This document shows positions 60,175 to 64,000 of a stretch of DNA of 64,000 nucleotides, one piece after another. Origin of the DNA: an uncultured Clostridia bacterium (lineage in GTDB: Bacteria; Bacillota; Clostridia; Oscillospirales; Oscillospiraceae); assembly GCA_937894515.1 (NCBI GenBank), contig CALCRH010000223.1:16609-80608 (forward strand). Direction: 5' to 3'. Every line of letters starts with the position of its first letter. Positions within the stretch are counted from its first letter, which is position 1. Below the pieces are notes generated by a model, which was given only the letters and a program-made list of their open reading frames with translations, was not told the DNA's origin and ran no database searches. The translations under genes were made by a program, and so were the position numbers.

Positions 60175-61247
60175 AGCAAATCATCATTGCCGCTCTTACA
60201 ATTTTCCTTATTCTGCCTGAAACAGTCTACGCAATACCGGAAGAATTGCTTGACACGATGCCTCAGGAGGTACAGGAACTCTGGGAAAGCGCAGAGCAGG
60301 AAGAATTAACCGGAACATGGCGATCCGGACTTCGTCGCCTGTGGGGGATTACAACGGATTTTTTTACCACAGAGATAAAAGAAAACATGCGTAGCGCGAT
60401 ACTTGTTCTGCTGACAGCGATCCTGACCGGCATTTCAGAGAGCTGTTATCAAGCTGCAGATAACGAAAAGATACCCAATTATGTGCCGCTGGCAGGAACC
60501 ATTGGAATTACGCTCATTGTGGCAGGGAATGTGGAGACCCTGGTTGGCTTGGGACAAGAGACCATTGATCAGCTGCTTGTCCTATCGCAAGGTATTCTCC
60601 CAACGCTGGCAGCAGCAGTCAGTGCTTCAGGCGGTATGGTATCTGCCTCTGTACGTCAGGTGGCAACCGTGTGCTTCTGTAATTTGCTGATTGCCGCAAT
60701 AAAAAACATTTTTATGCCATTGCTGCGGGTCCTGATTGTTCTGTCAGCCGCAGATGCAGGCTTGCCGGGCCATTCGTTTGGGAAACTTACTGAATGGATC
60801 CGAAAAGGGATTACCTGGGCGCTTACTGCCTCTATTTTTGCGTTTACCGGCTACTTGTCCATTTCCGGCGCAGCGGCAGGTGCGGCTGACAGTCTGACCG
60901 CCCAACTGACAAAAAGTGCCATATCCACCGCAGTTCCTGTGGTCGGCGGTATCATTTCAGAGGCGACCGGCTCAGTGCTTGCCGGCGCGGCGGTACTGAA
61001 AAACACCATTGGAATCTTTGGGCTGCTGGCCGTACTTACTGTCTGTTTGATACCGTTTTTGACTTTAGCGCTGCAATACTTACTGTATAAGGCAAGCGCA
61101 TTTCTATCCGGCATCTTCAGCGATACCCTGACAGGCTATATTCAGTCCCTCAGCAGTACATTTGGCCTTTTGCTTGGTATGACAGGCACATGTACCTTGC
61201 TTCTCCTGATCTCAATTTCTTCTTCCGTTTCGGTGGTGATTCGATGA
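60171..61247 (+). CDS. spoIIIAE: Stage III sporulation protein AE
   Basis: The 358-residue protein has an N-terminal signal-type helix, an extracytoplasmic acidic segment and about seven membrane helices, with the conserved SGGMVSASVRQVATVCFCNLL region (about residues 157-177). It is the large membrane subunit of the SpoIIIA complex. ATG 60171 follows AGGAGC and overlaps spoIIIAD. Confidence 0.95.
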   Translation: MKQIIIAALTIFLILPETVYAIPEELLDTMPQEVQELWESAEQEELTGTWRSGLRRLWGITTDFFTTEIKENMRSAILVLLTAILTGISESCYQAADNEKIPNYVPLAGTIGITLIVAGNVETLVGLGQETIDQLLVLSQGILPTLAAAVSASGGMVSASVRQVATVCFCNLLIAAIKNIFMPLLRVLIVLSAADAGLPGHSFGKLTEWIRKGITWALTASIFAFTGYLSISGAAAGAADSLTAQLTKSAISTAVPVVGGIISEATGSVLAGAAVLKNTIGIFGLLAVLTVCLIPFLTLALQYLLYKASAFLSGIFSDTLTGYIQSLSSTFGLLLGMTGTCTLLLLISISSSVSVVIR

Positions 61248-61717
61248 CAATGTTGAAAAACTGGATCTTCAGCGTAATTGCAGTTTCCGCGCTACTTTCT
61301 GTGGCAGAATCAATTGTTCCGAAAGGGAAATTCCGCACGATCCTGCGTTGCGGCGGCGGTCTTGTTTTTCTGTTTGCCATGCTGCAGCCGATTTTGCAGG
61401 CAGATTGGACAGGATACAGTCGTGCTTTTACGGATTGGAAATGGGAACTGGATGGTATGAGCGAGAAATATGAGGAAAATCAAAGGACGGAACTGGAGAA
61501 AATCATAGCCGAGAAAACTGCTGCATATATTGAAGAAAAAGCGGCGGCGATGGGGGTGGTATGTGATGCGGAGGTTATATGTGTAGATCGAGATGGCGTT
61601 CCATTCCCCTCAGAAATTGTGATGAATATTCCTTATTTTGATGCACTTTCCAAACAAATTGATATAGATTTAGACATAAAATTGGATAAACAGCATTGGC
61701 AAGAGGTGACAGAATGA
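61244..61717 (+). CDS. spoIIIAF: Stage III sporulation protein AF
   Basis: A 157-residue protein with two N-terminal membrane helices (about residues 5-25 and 34-52), a coiled-coil-forming Glu/Lys-rich stretch (YEENQRTELEKIIAEKTAAYIEE, about residues 78-100) and an extracytoplasmic alpha/beta tail. This matches SpoIIIAF, a ring-building protein. It overlaps both neighbours by four bases. Confidence 0.9.
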   Translation: MTMLKNWIFSVIAVSALLSVAESIVPKGKFRTILRCGGGLVFLFAMLQPILQADWTGYSRAFTDWKWELDGMSEKYEENQRTELEKIIAEKTAAYIEEKAAAMGVVCDAEVICVDRDGVPFPSEIVMNIPYFDALSKQIDIDLDIKLDKQHWQEVTE

Positions 61718-62208
61718 AAGAAACAATGATAGGGCAAATCAAAAAATATCGACTGCCGATACTTGTCCTTGCTGTTGGAATTGCCCTGATGCTGATTCCT
61801 ATGACCGAGCAAAAAGAAAAGCCTGCGGCAGAGAAAGCAGAGAGCTATTCCCTGATAAAAACACAGACTGAAATGGAGAAAATCTTGGGAAAAATCCATG
61901 GTGTCGGCCGCGTCAGCATCATGCTTACTCTGAAAAGCGGTAATACTTTACAGTTAGCGCAAAATAAGGATTACAATGAAAGAAACAACGAAAAGAAACA
62001 GGATACTGAGATCATTAAGTTAAACCGCGGCAGCGGCACACAAGAGGTGGTTGTCACGCAGGAAACCTATCCGGTTTATCTGGGTGCAGCAGTGGTTTGC
62101 GATGGGGCTGACGATCCAAATGTCTGCCTGGCAGTCACAGAAGCGGTGTCCGTATTGACAGGGCTGACAAGCGATAGAATTAAAATTGCAAAATGGCAGG
62201 AATCTTAA
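61714..62208 (+). CDS. spoIIIAG: Stage III sporulation protein AG
   Basis: The 164-residue protein has one membrane helix (residues 12-30) and a ring-building-motif domain (MEKILGKIHGVGRVSIMLTLKSG and the C-terminal CLAVTEAVSVLTGLTSDRIKI). SpoIIIAG forms a large ring in the intermembrane space. It overlaps spoIIIAF by four bases. The 3' end lies just before a 10-base tandem repeat. Confidence 0.94.
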   Translation: MKETMIGQIKKYRLPILVLAVGIALMLIPMTEQKEKPAAEKAESYSLIKTQTEMEKILGKIHGVGRVSIMLTLKSGNTLQLAQNKDYNERNNEKKQDTEIIKLNRGSGTQEVVVTQETYPVYLGAAVVCDGADDPNVCLAVTEAVSVLTGLTSDRIKIAKWQES

Positions 62209-62210
62209 AG

Positions 62211-62250
62211 AAACGGAAAAAATCGGAAAAAATCGGAAAAAATCGGAAAA
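62211..62250 (+). repeat. 10-bp tandem repeat between spoIIIAG and spoIIIAH
   Basis: Four direct copies of a 10-base unit, AATCGGAAAA (three exact, preceded by AAACGGAAAA), fill the gap and lead straight into the ribosome-binding site of spoIIIAH. Slippage would change the spacing in 10-base steps. Confidence 0.9.
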
Positions 62251-62267
62251 TGGAGGAAAATTTCGGC

Positions 62268-62819
62268 ATGAAGTGGAAAATAACCAAGCAGCAGGGAAAG
62301 CGCTATGCGGTGGTTGCAGCCGTTCTGGTGTTGGTTGGAGCATCGGTCTACCTGAACTGGCGCTATGCGGACAACGTTGCCCAGACCGGAAAGGTGCTGG
62401 GCGAGGCAACGCTGGTAAATGAAAACGGGGAAGGGGTAGAGGATGTTTCCACACCGGTCGTCAGCGAGGGCGATTATTTTGCTACGGCACGGCTGAGCCG
62501 TAAGCAGGCACGGGACAGCGCGATCAGTCTTTTGCAGGAGGCTGAGGTGGATGAGAATGCAACGGAGGATGTTCTCAACGAAGCATCACAGACCTTGCAG
62601 GTGCTGGCGGCCTATACGGTGGCGGAGTCCCAGATCGAAAGTCTGGTAACCGCCAAGGGATATGCCGACTGCGTTGCCTTTATGGGGGCGGATTCCATCA
62701 GCGTGGTGGTATCCGATGCGGATGGACTGGATGCGGCCGATGTGGCGCGGATCAAGGACATTGTGGTCACCGAAACGGAATATACGCCCAACCAGATCAA
62801 GATCATGGAAGCAAATTGA
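62268..62819 (+). CDS. spoIIIAH: Stage III sporulation protein AH
   Basis: SpoIIIAH forms a ring and binds forespore SpoIIQ across the intermembrane space. The 183-residue product has one membrane helix (residues 12-30) and a C-terminal ring-building domain (ATEDVLNEASQTLQVLAAYTVAESQIESLV and DVARIKDIVV). Three in-frame ATG codons exist (62193, 62250, 62268); I choose 62268 because TGGAGGA lies 10 bases upstream, and the first would read through the repeat and give an odd Lys-rich N-terminus. Confidence 0.9.
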   Translation: MKWKITKQQGKRYAVVAAVLVLVGASVYLNWRYADNVAQTGKVLGEATLVNENGEGVEDVSTPVVSEGDYFATARLSRKQARDSAISLLQEAEVDENATEDVLNEASQTLQVLAAYTVAESQIESLVTAKGYADCVAFMGADSISVVVSDADGLDAADVARIKDIVVTETEYTPNQIKIMEAN

Positions 62820-62832
62820 TGGAAATTTATAG

Positions 62833-62861
62833 TTGTATTCTCCGTGAAGAAATGGTATACT
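62833..62861 (+). promoter_or_regulatory. Promoter of asp23-nusB
   Basis: TTGTAT (62833-62838) and TATACT (62856-62861) are 17 bp apart, separating vegetative expression from the spoIIIA operon. Confidence 0.65.
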
Positions 62862-62894
62862 TAATTTGTACGAATGATAAAGGAGAATTTGGCT

Positions 62895-63254
62895 ATGGCT
62901 GAGAACAAGGACTATATGATCCACCAGGAGGATATGGGTACCATCCAGATCTCTGAGGATGTTGTGGCATCCATTGCCACCTCGGCTGCCTTGGAGGTGG
63001 AGGGCGTGAGCGGTCTGCTCAGCGCCAATATGTCTGACTTTATGGGCGGCAAGAAGATGACGGCCCGGGGCGTTCGCGTGGAAATGGATGATGACGGGAT
63101 CGTGGTAAATCTGTTCATCATGCTGCGCTACGGCAGCGCCATCACCGAGGTGGCAACCAAGGTGCAGAAGGCGGTTTACGGGGCCATGGAGGGTATGACC
63201 GGCTTCCAGATCAGCACGGTGAATGTCCATGTGGGCGGCATCAGCTTTAACTAA
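62895..63254 (+). CDS. Asp23/Gls24 family envelope stress response protein
   Basis: A 119-residue protein with TIQISEDVVASIATSAALEVEGV (residues 16-38) and a C-terminal VQKAVYGAMEGMTGFQISTVNVHVGGI, both diagnostic of the Asp23 fold. Members are abundant cytosolic or membrane-associated proteins linked to cell-wall stress and cell division; in Clostridia one copy typically sits before nusB as here. AAAGGAG precedes ATG 62895. Confidence 0.94.
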   Translation: MAENKDYMIHQEDMGTIQISEDVVASIATSAALEVEGVSGLLSANMSDFMGGKKMTARGVRVEMDDDGIVVNLFIMLRYGSAITEVATKVQKAVYGAMEGMTGFQISTVNVHVGGISFN

Positions 63255-63284
63255 AGTTTATCATAGCAGGGAGAGAGAATATCT

Positions 63285-63734
63285 ATGCAGCGCAGTACAG
63301 CCAGAGAGATCGCCACACATTTGGCGTATGAATTGAGTTATACCGAGTTGCCCGTGGAAGAATTCCTGGCAGCCCGGTTGAGCGAGGAGAACTTTGCGGC
63401 TTTGGCCACAGAGTGCGACCTCTACGAGGAAATGCCGGGTGCCGGGCAGATGGAATATATCTCCCGTCTTGTCCGCGGTGTGTATGAACACGCCGCAGAA
63501 CTGGACAGTTATATTGCTAAATACGCAAAAAACTGGAAGTTTGAGCGCATTTCCCTAGTGGCCGCCGCTATTATGCGGGTAGCCATGTATGAGATCATGT
63601 ATATGCCCGACATTCCCCACGGCGTGGCCATTAACGAGGCGGTGGAAATTGCCAAGGGCTATGAGGAAGAGGAGACAGTGAAGTTTATCAACGGTATCCT
63701 GGGCAGTTTCCTCCGGGAAGAAATCAAAGAATAA
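63285..63734 (+). CDS. nusB: Transcription antitermination factor NusB
   Basis: The 149-residue all-helical protein binds BoxA RNA with NusE in rRNA antitermination. STAREIATHLAYELSY at the N-terminus and VAINEAVEIAKGYEEEETVKFINGIL near residue 110 are typical. The length is standard. The order asp23-nusB-xseA is the usual clostridial order. Confidence 0.95.
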   Translation: MQRSTAREIATHLAYELSYTELPVEEFLAARLSEENFAALATECDLYEEMPGAGQMEYISRLVRGVYEHAAELDSYIAKYAKNWKFERISLVAAAIMRVAMYEIMYMPDIPHGVAINEAVEIAKGYEEEETVKFINGILGSFLREEIKE

Positions 63735-63739
63735 ACCAC

Positions 63740-63768
63740 AGGCAGAGCGTTTTCGGCTCTGCCTTTTT
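63740..63768 (+). terminator. Terminator after nusB
   Basis: An 8-bp stem (GGCAGAGC/GCTCTGCC) is followed by TTTTT. Confidence 0.88.
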
Positions 63769-63800
63769 CCCATGTTATAAATGCGAAAGCAGGTGAGGCT

Positions 63801-64000
63801 TTGGAGGAGCGAAAGGTATATTCCGTCAGCGAGGTCAATCAGTACCTCAAACAGATTTTTGACAACATTCCCTTGCTGAATAACATTTGCATCCGCGGCG
63901 AGCTGAGCAACTATAAAGTCTATCCCTCCGGCCATCACTACTTCACTCTGAAGGACGGGGAGAGCGCCATCCGGTGCGTGATGTTCAAGGGAAGCGCCAT
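63801..64000 (+). CDS. xseA: Exodeoxyribonuclease VII large subunit, 5' part
   Basis: The frame reads VYSVSEVNQYLKQIFDN, NNICIRGELSNYK and PSGHHYFTLKDGESAIRCVMF, which is the N-terminal OB domain of XseA. This nuclease degrades single-stranded DNA in both directions. No ATG starts this frame; TTG 63801 with AGGTGAGG just upstream is the best start. The gene runs past the window end, so only about 66 codons are visible. Confidence 0.93.
   Translation, partial: MEERKVYSVSEVNQYLKQIFDNIPLLNNICIRGELSNYKVYPSGHHYFTLKDGESAIRCVMFKGSA

Noticed and set aside
62211..62250. CRISPR-like array
   Set aside because: Units are only 10 bases, directly abutting, with no spacers and no cas genes nearby.
62193..62267. 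Earlier start of spoIIIAH through the 10-bp repeat
   Set aside because: It would add a Lys-rich, non-conserved N-terminus overlapping spoIIIAG; the start at 62268 has a good ribosome-binding site.

Overview
The window reads as chromosomal DNA of an anaerobic, endospore-forming, Gram-positive member of the Clostridia, most likely a gut Oscillospiraceae/Ruminococcaceae-type organism. The evidence is the spoIIA and spoIIIA operons, YunB, SipL and a SpoVM-like peptide, combined with pyruvate:ferredoxin oxidoreductase and CoA-transferases of the butyryl-CoA/4-hydroxybutyrate type. Sigma-A promoters are close to TTGACA-N17-TATAAT and Rho-independent terminators are frequent. No phage, insertion sequence, CRISPR array or tRNA was seen, so this is core genome with small accessory modules. 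The lineage is inferred from gene content only.

Layout. 1-3.5 kb: tail of a CoA-transferase gene, a MATE exporter and carD-ispD-ispF. 3.5-9.1 kb: a DUF3343/cysteine desulfurase pair, then cdaA-cdaR (cyclic di-AMP) with rseC-like, DUF5685 and J-domain genes. 9.1-20.9 kb: a long overlapping housekeeping operon, yicC-remA-gmk-rpoZ-priA-def-fmt-rsmB-rlmN-prpC-prkC-rsgA, in the order known from Bacillus. It is followed by small genes including a 24-codon spoVM candidate (21490-21564) directly before sipL. 23.1-26.9 kb: RNase P RNA and a polar amino-acid ABC operon that ends in a DapF-like racemase. 26.9-31.1 kb: murD-yunB-ligA. 31.1-36.9 kb: PFOR, CoA-transferase and a VTT membrane protein. 37-39 kb: a PadR/HAAS/DUF4097 module. 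39-42 kb: T-box-controlled valS.

42-43.5 kb: spoIIAA-spoIIAB-sigF, converging with and overlapping a minus-strand operon (43.4-45.7 kb). That operon encodes a 36-residue membrane peptide, a radical SAM DNA-repair-type protein and its usual partner; its promoter carries a full-consensus LexA/SOS box plus a second near-match. 45.8-56.5 kb: pcrA, rpmB, hprK-ROK kinase-murB-whiA, a C_GCAxxG_C_C protein and dnaE. 56.5-64 kb: a cysteine-containing family with a sigma-K-like promoter, a DUF4364 protein, the eight-gene spoIIIA operon, asp23-like, nusB and the start of xseA.

How it fits together. Carbon flow (PFOR plus CoA-transferase) points to acetate/butyrate-type fermentation. PrkC/PrpC, CdaA/CdaR, CarD and HprK supply signalling. 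SigF and SpoIIAA/AB start forespore transcription, SpoIIIAA-AH build the mother-cell part of the feeding channel, and SpoVM plus SipL would anchor the SpoIVA layer of the coat. Matching sigma-E-like promoters (CATA-N16-CATATACT) precede sipL and spoIIIAA. The most novel-looking unit is the SOS-controlled radical SAM/membrane-peptide operon.
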